In this document: positions 44,073-55,919 of the stretch, piece after piece
How positions within the stretch are numbered: the stretch's first letter is position 1
How the letters are laid out: the number at the start of each line of letters is the position of its first letter
Assembly: GCF_029784165.1 (NCBI RefSeq)
Contig: NC_073696.1
Coordinates: forward strand, 177,809,825 to 177,873,824
DNA length: 64,000 nt
Source: Wyeomyia smithii
Lineage: Eukaryota > Arthropoda > Insecta > Diptera > Culicidae
Direction: 5' to 3'
The notes under the pieces: generated by a model
What the model was told of the DNA's origin: nothing
The model's input: the letters and a program-made list of their open reading frames with translations, nothing else
The model's database searches: none
Program-made: the position numbers and the translations under genes

Positions 44073-46092
44073 AAAACATTGCCCAAAGGCTCCAGACCTA
44101 TAAGTTTGACTTCAACTCTTCTCAAGTTGATGGAAAAATCACGGATAACTATATTCGCAGCGAGTTTTTAAAGGAGTCACCCTTGCATAAACATCAATAT
44201 GCTTATCAACAAGGTAAATCTACTGAAACCGCTTTGCATTGCCTAGTGACGCGAATCGAGAAGTCACTGAATTATAACGAGACCGCGGTCTGCGCTTTTC
44301 TTGATAATGAGAAAGCTTTCGATAACACGTCGTTTGCATCAATTTACACGCACAAAAGCCACTCCCCGACGTAATACTTAACCGTCGTTCCGGGAAAACC
44401 AGGGCTGGAGACTGGAGGAGTTTTAGTGGGTCGGGACAGGAATCAATAGGTGCCTGGGGGAGTGTAACTACCCCAGCATCTCTCCCCTAGTCTCATTCCC
44501 ACACCCTGAGTTCTCTTCTCAGGTGTCTGTTTGCAGATTTCCCCGCCACCTTAGAAAAAAAAAAAACACAGCTCTGCAAAATAAAGGAGTCGACAATTCT
44601 ACAATAGACCAGATCCTAGCAACGCTTTCGAGCAGAAAGATCACAGCTGCGTTGGGAGATACACCCGTCATAGTAGAGGCAGTGACAGGGTGTCCCAAGG
44701 AGGGGTTCTCCCTCCACTGCTATGGTCACTGGTGATAGACGTTCTCCTAACCAAGCTATCGCAGTTAGGCTACGAAGTCATTGGTTATACGGATGACATA
44801 GTCCTTATCGTTCGGGAAAAATGTGACGCGACTCTATCGAGTCGTATGCAAACGGCTCTTAACACCTCCTCTGAGTGGTGATTAAGAACAGGGCTGAACA
44901 TTAAATCCGCCAAAACAGTCATTATACCCTTTACCATGCATTCAATCACTACTTCGCTATTAAATGGCGTAAGACTGAGCTTTAGCAACGAGACTAAATA
45001 TATTGGAAACATTCTGGAGAAGAAGCTGAACTGGACTACGCTGTAAAGAAGGCAACTCCAGCTATCTGGGCTTACAGTACATTGTTTAGCAAGACCCAGG
45101 GGCTGAAACCACAATGAGCGCTCTAGTCTAAGATCACCATTGCTCGGCCACGTATAACCGACGCAGCCCTCGTATGGTGGCCCATGGTAAATGAAACTAC
45201 AACCAGGCGAAACGTACCAATGTTCAACGATTGGCCTGTCTTTTAGTAACCAGTGCCCTGCGCACAACACCGTCTGCAACCATGGAAGTCGTGCTCAGAT
45301 TACTGCCTCTTCTCTCCGTGTGAAGAAAGAGGGAGAGCTTGGCGCACTAAGCTGCGAAGAAATACAACGATGCTCGAAGGTGTCCTAACGGGTCATCTAA
45401 GCATCCTGAAGGAGTTCAAGCTAATACCTTTGGTAACAACAGACTAGTCTGGGAGTGCATTGCAACACTCTACGAACTTTCCTGCCTCAACAAAGTTATG
45501 CTACTTTGGGTACCCGGTCGCTGCGGAATCGTATGAAATGAACATGCCGACAACCTAGCAAGACAAGGATCTGGGCCGTTTCTGGGTACCTCCACATCCG
45601 CCATTAAAGGCGAATCAAGTACATGGGAAAAGCTAGAAAAAGCATCTCATTGGCACCATGCGCAGGTTTGCAGATAAGCTTAACAGTTTATCTACCCTAA
45701 CCTTGCGGTTACCAAGAGGCTTCTTAGTTTAACTCGTAGTGAACTACGCATCATCACGGGACTCCTTACTGGACACTATCCTGCTCTTTATGATTTAAAT
45801 AAAATCGACAAAGTCCCAACCGACAATTGCCGCTGTTGCAACGTTGAACATTAGAGCTCAGTGCATCTGCTTTGCTTCTGCGGGGCTCTTGCTTCGTCGA
45901 GGTTTAACTTCTTTGGAAGTGACCCCTCAACTCCATACCAGGACACAGTCTTACAACCAACTAGCTTAACTCCATCAACGAGTTTGAACATCTTGAAATC
46001 TGTGTAAAGCAATCGGGACCAGTCACAAAAGACAAACATTGCTGTCGCAGTGGCACTTTTGCCCAATGCCCTTCAGGCATACAAAAAAAAAA
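44073..46092 (+). mobile_element. LOA/R1-group non-LTR element, 5'-truncated, nested in RTE relic 5
   Basis: TTTGCAGC at 44065-44072 is repeated at 46093-46100, after a poly(A) run (46082-46092). This gives an exact insertion with an 8-bp target duplication. It encodes, in broken frames, RT (KHQYAYQQGKSTETALHCLV at 44200, AVCAFLDNEKAFD, GVLPPLLWSLVIDVLL, GYTDDIVLIV at 44785), an RNase H end (LLWVPGRCGI, 45505; NEHADNLARQGSG) and a cysteine cluster CRCCN near 45830. RNase H after RT fits the LOA or I side of the R1/LOA/I group; the exact clade is inference. It is dead: it has stops and frameshifts and is itself interrupted at 44346. Confidence 0.75.
44346..44566 (+). mobile_element. LINE 3' end with poly(A), nested inside the LOA-like element
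   Basis: The RT frame of the LOA-like element breaks after AFDNTSFASI and resumes at ALQNKGVDNSTI (44572). Between them is about 220 bp ending in A13 (44554-44566), with phrases such as CTCCCCTAGTCTCATTCCCA that are foreign to it. A short ACAC direct repeat flanks it. It looks like a 5'-truncated insertion of another non-LTR element or a SINE. No coding motif is left to classify it. Confidence 0.6.
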
Positions 46093-47885
46093 TTTGCAGC
46101 TTCCCGAGAACTGGTGGTCTTAAGTACCTTGTTTCCCCGCAAAAACATCCAAAAAACGACTTGGAGATCACCTGAACAACCTACAGCAAACAAGCTTAAC
46201 CATGTGCTCATAAACGACCGGTTCTTCTCAGACATTACTAACTTCACATCAATCGTGGTGCTGATATTGACTCGGATTACTGCCTGATTGCGGTATGCTT
46301 GCGCTTGAAACTGTCGAGCATGTATCACGCACGACAGAGCCGAACCCCGCGAATCAACATCAAGCGAATCCGGGACTCCCAGGCTGCGGAGGAATACGCA
46401 CAACAGCTTAAAGCGGTACGTTCATGGCGAAAGGGCTTGGTACGTCGTTTCTCGAGGATGGCTGGTAAAGTATTCGCACAGTTATGTGGAGTGGAGGCAC
46501 CGATGGGCAGAAACGATTGGTAAAACGAAAACGGTGAATGAAAAAACTGGACCTGGGCGACATACCTGGGCAAGTAAACATGGGTGAACAAGGCCAAGTA
46601 CAGCACAGAATGACATGACAACGATTCTCAGACAATAGAAGAACCAGCATAGGGATCGTGAACATGAGGAGCTCGAGCTACTGCGCTGTGTCAGTGATAC
46701 CATGTTAATAAAGTTTGCTGTGAGATCGGCAAGCTGAAGTACAACAAAGCCTCCGGCAAAGATGAACTGCCGAGCGAGCTCTTTAAGTATGGTAGAAAGG
46801 CTATGGCTAGCGTGCTGCACTGGGTCATTACCAGGACTTGGATGGAAGGGAAAGCCACCAGACGAGTGGACGGAGGAAGTCATCTTCCCCATCTACAAAA
46901 AAGGTGGACTGCCGAAACCACCGCGGTATCTCGCTTATCGATGCCGCCTACAAAATACTCTCGCAGATCAAGTTCCGTTGTCCATCATCTTTGCCCTGGA
47001 GTTTCGTGAGTCAGTACCAAGCGGGCTTTATGGGAGCCCGCGCCTTCATAAACCAGCTCTTTAAAATTCGACAGATCTCAGAAAAATGTATAGCCGGTCG
47101 AGAACAACTATAGTAGATCATGCAGGACAACATTGACGCAATCTATCATGGTACCAAGGCGCAAGTGATGTGCTACGTGCATGTTTCGAGGGGTACTCTC
47201 GAGCCCCTTCATATCGCGCAGAGGGTTGGACAAGGTGATGAACTTTATTTGTCTTTTAACAGCATCATTAAGGTTGCGAACCGAAGAGCGTCGACACGAG
47301 AGGTACGGTTTTCACAAGGTCGGTTTAGTTTCCGGGCTTCGCGGATGACTTTGACATCATAGCACGTAAATTTGCAACGGCGGAGAAAACGTGCGCCCGA
47401 CTGTAATCCGAAGCCAGACGAATCGGACTACGGATAAATACGTCGAAAATATAATACATGTGAACAAGATCTCCAAGAACAACAACATCAGCCTCCTAAC
47501 TTAGGTCTCTGTAGATGGCGATAATCTCAAGGTGGTCGAAGAGAGACGCATCCAATCTGGATCATGTCTACTTGCGGAATAACTACGGTGGAAGTTAGAT
47601 GGACAACGGAGAATGGCGATGGCTCATGAACCATAAGCTGCATGTGCTGCTTGAAGAGAAGTCAACAAGTTGCGGTGGACCGATCACATCGGGAGGAAGC
47701 CGGACGACAACCCTGTGAGATCGCTTCTCATCAGCAATGCTACTGGCAGCAGAAATAGAGGAACACAGCGTGCACGATGGTTCGACCAGATCGAAGGAGA
47801 CTTGCGGGTGATGAGACGCCTGGTAAACAGGCGAAAAACAGCACAGAACCGAACAGCATGGGGACAACTTGACATAGCATGACCT
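46093..47885 (+). pseudogene. RTE-clade relic 5, remainder (3' piece)
   Basis: The endonuclease resumes with FAASRELVVLSTLFPRKN and HVLINDRFFSDITNFTS (46100-46250). It runs into the linker (INIKRIRDSQAAEEYAQQLK), the KYNKASGKDELPSELFKYG block (46740-46790), and RT scraps (RTWMEGKATRR, near 46836). The C-terminal block is MRWTDHIGRKPDDNP and RWFDQIEGDLRVMRRL (47670-47830). The catalytic FADD box is not recognisable, and 46900-47600 is badly rearranged. It belongs to the same copy as 43690-44064. Confidence 0.75.
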
Positions 47886-48328
47886 AGGCTCTCGTCTGAT
47901 TGGTAAAGTATACTAAGTTCGGGAATTAGTCGCCAAGAGCTTTTCGAATTAAAATTACTATTAATATCATAATGCGTCATTAGAATTTGATTTTTTGTAA
48001 AAAGTTGAAATTTGAAAGCTTGTGTAAAACTCAAAACATCATATCTATTCTCTGGGAACTCTGTCTGAAATCAAGCGACAGTTTTGGTAGTGCAGTCTTT
48101 TGAGTAAAGGTGGAACTGACGCATGCTAGTGTGTATTTTGGCGATGCAAATGCAATCCGAACGTTCAGGCAGGATCACATACGCACACAATGTCTCCGTA
48201 GCGATGTAATTTACACCATTTTCATAACAAACTTCCACCTTTAATAGCTGGAGTGCGCTGTTTGAGGAGCATCAACCTCATTTGTCAGACTTCTTGATAT
48301 GATGTTTTTGGTAAAACTTTTAAGTAAA
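47886..48328. other. Gap without a supported gene
   Basis: AT-rich; nothing recognised. Confidence 0.5.
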
Positions 48329-48343
48329 TTGTTATCTTATCTT

Positions 48344-48931
48344 TTTTTGCCTCCCCAGCTGGTCTCAAGGTACGATGCTGACCTAACAAGTCAGTCGTCG
48401 TAGGTACGAGTCCTGACTCGGGAGAGACTGTTAGTGTCAAGTAGGATCGTAGCGCTAGCCCCGCAATTGTCCTGTACACTTAACGGTTGGCTGCGAAGTC
48501 TGTGTATAGTAAAACACGGCCCTACGTTGTGTTTAATTTCGCCCTTTGGCATCACAGTGGGCAATTAAGACCCAGGGACGAGTTTTCTTTTACCCGACGA
48601 CACAAACGCAAGTCTTACTTCACTACTGTACATTTATTCAAGACGGTACAATATTTACAGCTAGCAGCGTGACGGCGCTACCGCCGCGTGCTTATCAACT
48701 AACTACAATGAATAACACTGGCGCTGCTGTGAAGAGCGCTTTTTTAGGCTGCCGGCCAGTGGGCAGCATTGTCGAGCGGCAAACAAAGCCACAAAATAAG
48801 CGCGCGCAAGTCGGCGTCGCTTGGGCCTCAGCTGGTCACTCACAAATGATAGTCATGCCCAGCTGAGGCGGGAGTTTTGGCGCGAACAGAAGGTCAAGTT
48901 CCGAATCGGAATGTAGCACCAAGGCTTTGCT
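48344..48931 (+). mobile_element. tRNA-related SINE split by a later insertion
   Basis: The phrase TTGTTATCTTATCTT occurs at 48329-48343 and 48932-48946, a 15-bp target duplication (its first bases may be shared with the tail). The head has a degenerate B box GGTACGAGTCC (48403-48413) and the tail is CTTTGCTTTG. Head (48344-48508) and tail (48888-48931) look like one SINE. The middle 379 bp do not. The likeness to the mosquito SINE Feilai and its intact form is from memory. Confidence 0.7.
48509..48887. mobile_element. 379-bp insertion inside the SINE, class unknown
   Basis: GC-richer than its surroundings, with no RT motif or poly(A). I tested it as a solo LTR: it can be read as TG...CA, but no matching target duplication was seen. 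Boundaries rest on remembered SINE structure. Confidence 0.35.
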
Positions 48932-48946
48932 TTGTTATCTTATCTT

Positions 48947-50398
48947 CATCCTGAAATTTCAACAAAAAATTTCGAAATAATGTCAAGTTTCAACAAAAAC
49001 AAAAATTAAAGTGAAAATTTGACCCTTTTTTAATTCAAAGTGTAAATTAGGTAGATTATGTTTATTTTCTAATTTTCATAACCTTATTTCTAAATAACTT
49101 GAAAACTGATGCACTTACGAAGTTAAACATTAGAAGTTTTTTGATTTTGAATAATTGCTCAAAACATTTAACATCATTAAAATACAATTATGTATTGTTA
49201 AAAATGCTAAGTTAAGTTAAGTTGAAAAATGATTTAAAACCTAAAATTTTGAAGAAAAATTTATTTTTCATTCCTCTATCTTGGACTCTTTAGTGAAAGT
49301 TTTGCTATAGCTTCAAAAATCTTTGAAACATAAAAAATAATAAAAAAAATTCAACTCTTTTTTGTGAATTAATGTTAATTTAGATTAAAAGTATAAGTAA
49401 AAAAATATTTTTATATTCTCAGATAGTTTTGATGTACAACCAAAAGTTTCCGGGCTATAATGCTTTTCATAGAGCCATTGACAAAATACCTACGTCCTTT
49501 TAGAAAATTGTTCTTGAGTCAAATGGTTTCACTTATGCGCCAATCATTGTAAAAGTTGATATTGCTTATTGTTTTGACTACTGGATTTTCTGCTCACTTC
49601 TTCAAGCACAGTTGGATCCGTGCACTGTTGTTGCCAGAAAAGATTGAGTAACACTAATATACTTCCTTCAGAATCTGATTGAATCAAACTCTTACTAATT
49701 TTTTAAGTGTTCAATCAAGAGTGGAATTTAGTGAACGTATTGCATAACATTTATTAGATGTCCGTACATGAATAAATTATTGCAACAACAAACAAGATAT
49801 TTTAAATTTCCAACATTTTTATAATTTTTTTTCTAATGATGTATTCTGGCAGCACTGCCACTCACGAATGAAAGCAAACTGTCAAAAAGTATGGTGGGTG
49901 ATGGTAAATTCGTTTTTGCGGTGTAGCTACACTTGTGTTACACTTTTTACCTTGTGACTCCGGGAACGATGTAGTACGCGAAAACGAATTCATAAGTGTC
50001 AATGAGCACTTTGATGCACACTTCTTTGTTGTTGCACTTTCAAACTGTGCAGTCCATTTTGGTGTGAAGTGCGCAATATTCAATAAGATATTATATCAGA
50101 ATACAGTCTAACACAATATCAATAAAAAAATCGACTAGCATCACAATTTTTAAACATTTTTGATATATTCATTTTTGGAAAACTATTGAAAGTATGGTAA
50201 CATTATTATTTGATCGATTTAAGCTGAACTTTTCGAGTTAATTTCCGATTGAAAAAAGAACGCAATGGTGATCTGAAATATTGTGATCGCCTACGAAAGT
50301 CACACCTACTGTCTAGTAATTTTAGGTTCTTAGACGAGCGAAACTATATTTGCTTAATGTTTGGAACTATGTTGATTGAGATACGTGTGTGTTCTGCG
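48947..50398. other. AT-rich stretch without a supported gene
   Basis: Near 49900-50010 the inverted phrases TAAATTCGTTTTTGCG and CGCGAAAACGAATTC flank ~75 bp, a possible small MITE. Otherwise nothing was recognised. Confidence 0.45.
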
Positions 50399-50623
50399 TA
50401 CACACTTGATTTATCTCGGCAAACTTCCCAACAGCTGATTGAACTTGGCAATTTTTGTGCGGATGTCATTTTATTTATTTCGACGAACATCCGGCAAATA
50501 TATCGATCTACCGTAAACCAGCAAGTATTTGCCGATGTTCTTGGAAATTTCGCCGAAAACTTGTAAAATATTTCGCTGTATTTATCAGCTGTTGAGTTTT
50601 CGGCAATAAAATTTAAGTGTGTA
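50399..50623. repeat. Imperfect foldback, ~105-bp arms
   Basis: The left arm starts TACACACTTGATTTATCTCG. The right arm ends AAATTTAAGTGTGTA, with CAACAGCTGATTG/TATCAGCTGTTGAG and GAACATCCGGCAAAT/ATTTGCCGATGTTC pairing inside. The arms are about 70-75% complementary by eye, so it is old. The long open frames on both strands here come from the inverted repeat. Confidence 0.55.
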
Positions 50624-53504
50624 TCCCCCTGAAATTTTAGCGTTTCTTCGGTGAGAAAAGCAAAAACTGCTCTCTGTATAACCGCGATTAATGGTTTGGT
50701 AAACAAGATAATTTGAAATAAATTCGATGTATAGATTATGTGCATTACAGTAAGGAGTGGTGTAATTAATACTCCCGTCAATATTTATAGATATCATAAA
50801 ACAAGCGACGTGTTCTCCATTAGAGCTGATGTTTGTTTTAGTTTCTATAACGCAAAACAGAAAAGATGATCTCTACTTGGTGGTAAAGGCGTATTCCCGT
50901 CCTATCAAATCTAAAATATTCAAAATGTCTTTGATTTAACAACTCTAATGCAATCGTTCTTATACTTTAATTTACAGGGTGCTAAACTGATTTGATAGAT
51001 ACGTGTGAATTTCAATCCATGTTCCCAGTTGCAGATATTATTTTCAATTCAATGTGAGGTGCCTTAAAATTTACGTTGCACGTTTCAGTTGCCACTTTCT
51101 TCTTTTAACACTTCAAGATGGGTTAAGGCTATTTATTTTATGACTCTGTCAAACCAATGTCTTATTAAGTACATGCATTTTGCTACCCTTTTATAGTGAG
51201 TAACAGCATAACTCCCCACTAGCTAATGTATTTGTTTTGTAATTCCCGGTTCTAGTTTGGAATTCCTTCACATACTCCGATTTTCGTCGAAGAAAAATGT
51301 TGCGTGCAGTAATCTATTAAACACGGCTTTCCAATCAAGCATCAAACAGCGTTGCGTGTTCCATCAAATAAACCAACTGAATTGTAACCTTCTTAGCATG
51401 TTAGACCCCCGTAGCGGGATGTCGGAAATGCTTGTTTAGAAGCGTTTTTTATGAATTGTGAAATATTGCGTGATACAGTACAGGAATATGTTATATCCAC
51501 CTTGTTATGCATTTCATACGTTTATAAGCTTGCCGATTGAATCAATTAAAAAATTAGTGTAATGATTAGTAGAAAGCTATTTTTCTGTTGCGTCTTGGTC
51601 TGTTTTTTGGTAGTAGAACGAGAGAACGAATAACGATCTTAAACAGTTCAACTGCTCGTATGTTTCACACTAGAAAATTTAGAATATTTCGTAGTCCACT
51701 AAAATGATTTATCTCTATTTTAGCGGACATACGTTCAAGTGAACTCCACTGAGAAAGTTGCTTCTCCATCTTTCACAAGAAAATGATGTGCCACGAATAA
51801 AATGAACATTATCTGAAAGTTTTCATCCACGCGCTCTATGAAGTAGCATAACGTGTCTGCCGGTACGAGTGCTTTGCCACTTCGATCTTGCACACCCAAT
51901 ATATTCTGAGCCGAAACCAACATAACGCGGACTCATACCACGCCACTGTTTCGCAGCACCCACACTGACGCCATCCTCCGGAATGGTAAGATGGAGTCGT
52001 TAGAATGTCTTATAAACCATAAAGCTCAACTTTAGCCATGTTCTCACTTAAGGGGGAAAACTTTTCCGTGCCAGGCTGCTTCTGTCTGCCCCGGAATGCT
52101 TTGAAACAGTGTAGCCGTGCCAAACCATCCACTGCGACATGGGAACAAAACACTGAAATGTGGTTAAAATTCTTTTGATAAGCATTAGAATATAAAAATA
52201 AAACAGTTTTGAATCTATATAATCCGCTGACCACAGTCTTATAACTTAAATTACTAATGAGTATTTGCTAATAAAAAAACACATATGCCAGCCGTTTTCT
52301 TTGTTTATTTCGTTTTGTTCACAGTCGTTTTCTTTATGATAAATTTGGCTTCTGATTAACGAGCTTTAAAACTGAAATGTATACCAATATGTCGCTGACA
52401 TAATGTGCCACCAGCCATCCTTGGAAAACATATCTTGGTGGTGAGCATTTCGGCTACTCTGGCAAAAAAGTAGGAATGCTACTCGACGATTTCGAACGAA
52501 CATTGAATGATTTCTGAAGTGAGGTCTCTCATGCTTTTTTGCGGCAAAAAATGAAAGGCAACCTACTGTGCAGAATGAGCAAAAACGGTTCGATTCCTAA
52601 AAGTGTGCATGTTCCGTTTAGTTCCTAGAGTTTTTTGTCAGCAACACTTAGCTGCTCATAGTTTCTGTTCCCATCAGCGTCATGTTATTCTCTATGACTC
52701 AAAGGATACTTTCAGTGCTCTTGCTCTAACCGTGTTATTCCTTCTGCTTAGCCGAATTTAATTCAGTTCGGTGTATGATAATTAGAAAACTTTTTCAGAT
52801 ATAACGGCTCTTCCGTGCGGGATTGGAGTTTTTCTCACCCAGACCCGGTCGTTGCAGTTAATTTTTAGCCTTGTGCTATGATTACCGATTCTTTTCGTTT
52901 CAGCCGTCACATTAGCCGGATCGCACAATAAAAAGTTACTTATGCATACGAGCTAATGCGACGAGCAAAGTTAGCACAGGAAATTCGAAAGTACCAACGC
53001 CGGAGCAGTTCTTTGCGCCACAGTCCGTTTCTGGAAGCGAAGGAAAGCGTCAGGAGACGACTTTTGACTTGGTCAGGATGGTTTGTCGCTATAAATTCCT
53101 GTAGAATTGCAGAGGAATTGCACTACTGTTTTCGCTTTTCCGGCAGGAAAATTGCTGGAAGCCAGTAACTCGACTTGCTTGATATTAGTTCCGAAAGCGT
53201 ATGAAAAAGTTTTAATTATTAAATTATGGTAATATCGGAGCTAACATCTTCGATAGTTAGTGCTGTGTCCCGAGTTGTGGTGCTTCGTTTTGTTTTAATT
53301 GGTTAAATCAAATATGCATATGAACCGGTTTTTCAATTCAGAGTAATCTTGTGTATGTCGTTATTTGCAAATTTGGCGTTCATTTCATTTACGAACATTT
53401 TATTTCAAATTTTTTGTTGTTGAAGTTCATGAAGCAGCTTATGAGGAACGACCAATTTCACTAATTTGAAAATACCTACTGAGCTTCTTAGTAGAATGAT
53501 ATGA
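50624..53504. other. Stretch without a supported gene
   Basis: Short frames in both directions have no motif. No inverted or tandem repeats were noticed. It may be single-copy intergenic or intronic DNA. Confidence 0.45.
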
Positions 53505-53835
53505 GAAATCAGAAGATAGAATCATAAGTTTCCATTAAACTCTACTAGAAATTTTGAGAAGTAAATATTGAAAATATTACTAGTCGGTACATATACGTAT
53601 TTCAATTGCGACATACAATCATCATCAGTGGTTATGTGGACTGGTTCACAGTCCACAATATATTGCGATTGCAATATTCAATCATCATCAATGCTTATGT
53701 ATACATATTATGCATATATTATATATATTATGCATACGTATACGTATGTGTACGGACTAGTAATATTTTCAATATTTACTTCTTCAATTTCTAGTAGAGC
53801 TTAATGGAAACTTATAATTCTATCTTCTGATTTCC
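53505..53835. mobile_element. Foldback MITE, ~88-bp arms
   Basis: The left arm (53505-53593, GAAATCAGAAGATAGAATCA...TATTACTAGTCGGTAC) pairs with the right arm (53748-53835, GTACGGACTAGTAATATT...TCTATCTTCTGATTTC) at about 93% by eye. The ~150-bp centre has a repeated 'caatcatcatca' phrase and a TATA-rich tract. Confidence 0.8.
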
Positions 53836-55836
53836 AATTTTACTAGTTTATATTAAAAATTTGTTATTCAGTTAATTCCAAGAAAGCTTGCCACTTCAAT
53901 GGAACTGTAATGTTTGTCCGAATTTTCATTTTTTATCGTGCGCTGCTTGAATGATTTTATACACCAAACTAAGGTGCCCAAAGCAGCTGTATCGCCGCTG
54001 TTTCCTGATGTTTTCTCTACATCAAACTCGGAGAAAGTGTGTTTTATCACTTCAACGCTCTTGTTGATAACGGTTTATTTGCAAATCCGATTGATCGCGC
54101 ACGATAGGACCCGTTGTTAAAACCAACAGCAGCAAACGAGCACACAAACGGAACACCGATTCTGTCGCAACACCGATTAAAAAATATGTAAATCAAATAT
54201 CAGTTTTAAAATTCAGGTTCAAAATACTTTCAGAACAAACAAAAATAATCGAAGTGTCAAATATTTAAAAAAAAATCATGACTTTGGCATTCGACTGTTT
54301 GATTAGTTCGCTTTAAAAACTGGAAGGATGCAGTTTAAACTAGAACATTGATATTTCTGTATTTAATCAGTGTTTTTTTATCGAAAATACAAAATAAGCA
54401 AAAGTAAGAAAAAAAAACTTATCCGGCTAAAACACCATGTTTTGCACACCAATTAATGAAATGATTAGTGGCGGTTTTCTTTGATTTGAATAAGAAAATG
54501 TGTCGGCCAAAATTGCTCTTTTCATCAGTCAGAATTATTATTTCAATTGATAAATAAGTTTTAAAATAAAACTGAAAACTAAAATTCAAGAGTAATTTTT
54601 TAAATAGAAGTATTTGAAATCGAAGGAATTTATCGTTGATAAATAATAAATTAAGTCATAAATTTTATTTGATTTGATCTATATTTTGTTAGATGAAAAA
54701 AACCAGGATGGAGAAATGAAAAATTCGATGATTTTTAACAATTCAAATAGTCATTTAAAAGCGATAAGCTCATAATTGTTAATTTTGTATAAACATCCAT
54801 TCTCCAGTTATTTTAAGGTAATATGAGAAAATTAGAAAGTCATCACTAAATTTTACATTAAATCATAAAAGGACACAATTTACCCTCGAAATTTTTTTTT
54901 TTATCTGACCTGCAACCTGACATTATTCCAAAATTTTTGATAGAAAGATCTGGATGGAGAAATATAAAACAAATAGCCGCTTGAAAATTAAGTTTAGAAT
55001 TTTTTTTTCATTTTCAACTTTTTTTAAAATAATCAAACTCCAAAGATGCAATATGATTCCCATAATAATTTCGAATGTTAAAGATCGTAGTGACTTATAT
55101 TTCTACATGCTTCCGTTGCTGCGATATTTCAACAGTTAGTTTGGAAAAGTCAGTTTTTTAATATGTATACGCTTTTTTGTGAAATATTTGTAATTTTACA
55201 GTAATCGATTTTAAATTTCTCGCCGTCAAATTGAAGATAATTAGAAGGCCTTTCGAGGAAAAATAGAGAACTGTACTTTAACTAACAATAGTTATATCAA
55301 AAGAATGATTCTAACCGTTTTTTGTTATTTTAGAGGGTTTAAGACCGAGGAGACCTTATCGTTGGACATTTATTTGGATTCTTCAGGTCATATCAAATTT
55401 TGACGGAAGTATATTTTTTTTAGGAAATGATCCTGTAGCGTAGAGCTAATTATCATTGGGTAAAGAATATTCCAAGGTACATAATATCAAAACGGTAATT
55501 ACATAAGATGCGTCTCCATCAAGCAGTAGGCACCTCCATTGAAAGATGTAGTAGCATTTTTAATGGAGACGCTTGGTTTCTCTAAGGTTAGTATGCACAC
55601 CGAAAAAAAATTTTATGAAAAAAGAAACAACATTGTGGACTTTGTAAAAATCGTGCACGGTGGCTCGTGCTTAGTTGGTGTGCATGATTACTACCTTAGC
55701 TATTTGTACAAAATTATATTCGTTATATATTTTATTGAAATATGCAACTATTCCACTAAAGTTATTAAAAAATAATTAACAATTTATTTTATATTATTTA
55801 TTCTGAATATGATAATATTTTTATTGTATGTTGCAA
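53836..55836. other. AT-rich stretch without a supported gene
   Basis: Only low-complexity frames. A 10-bp perfect inverted repeat, GCGTCTCCAT and ATGGAGACGC, lies near 55511 and 55562. Confidence 0.5.
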
Positions 55837-55904
55837 ACAATCGGCGCAGACCTAGCCGGCGAAATAAGGAACAATCGGCGCAGACCTAGCCGACGAAATA
55901 AGGA
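55837..55904 (+). repeat. 34-bp tandem duplication
   Basis: Two copies of a 34-bp unit starting ACAATCGGCGCAGACCTAGC (55837-55870, 55871-55904) differ at one base. They lie just before RTE relic 6. Confidence 0.9.
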
Positions 55905-55919
55905 CTATGATTGAATAAG

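Noticed and set aside
48501..48888. Solo LTR inside the SINE
   Set aside because: It can be read as TG...CA, but the bases on either side do not form a target duplication.
50344..50781. 145-codon minus-strand frame overlapping a 105-codon plus-strand frame
   Set aside because: Both run through an imperfect foldback, which makes long frames on both strands. No motif.
52956..53168. 70-codon Arg-rich plus-strand frame
   Set aside because: No signal, domain or clear splice context linking it to the exon at 39697; could not be supported.
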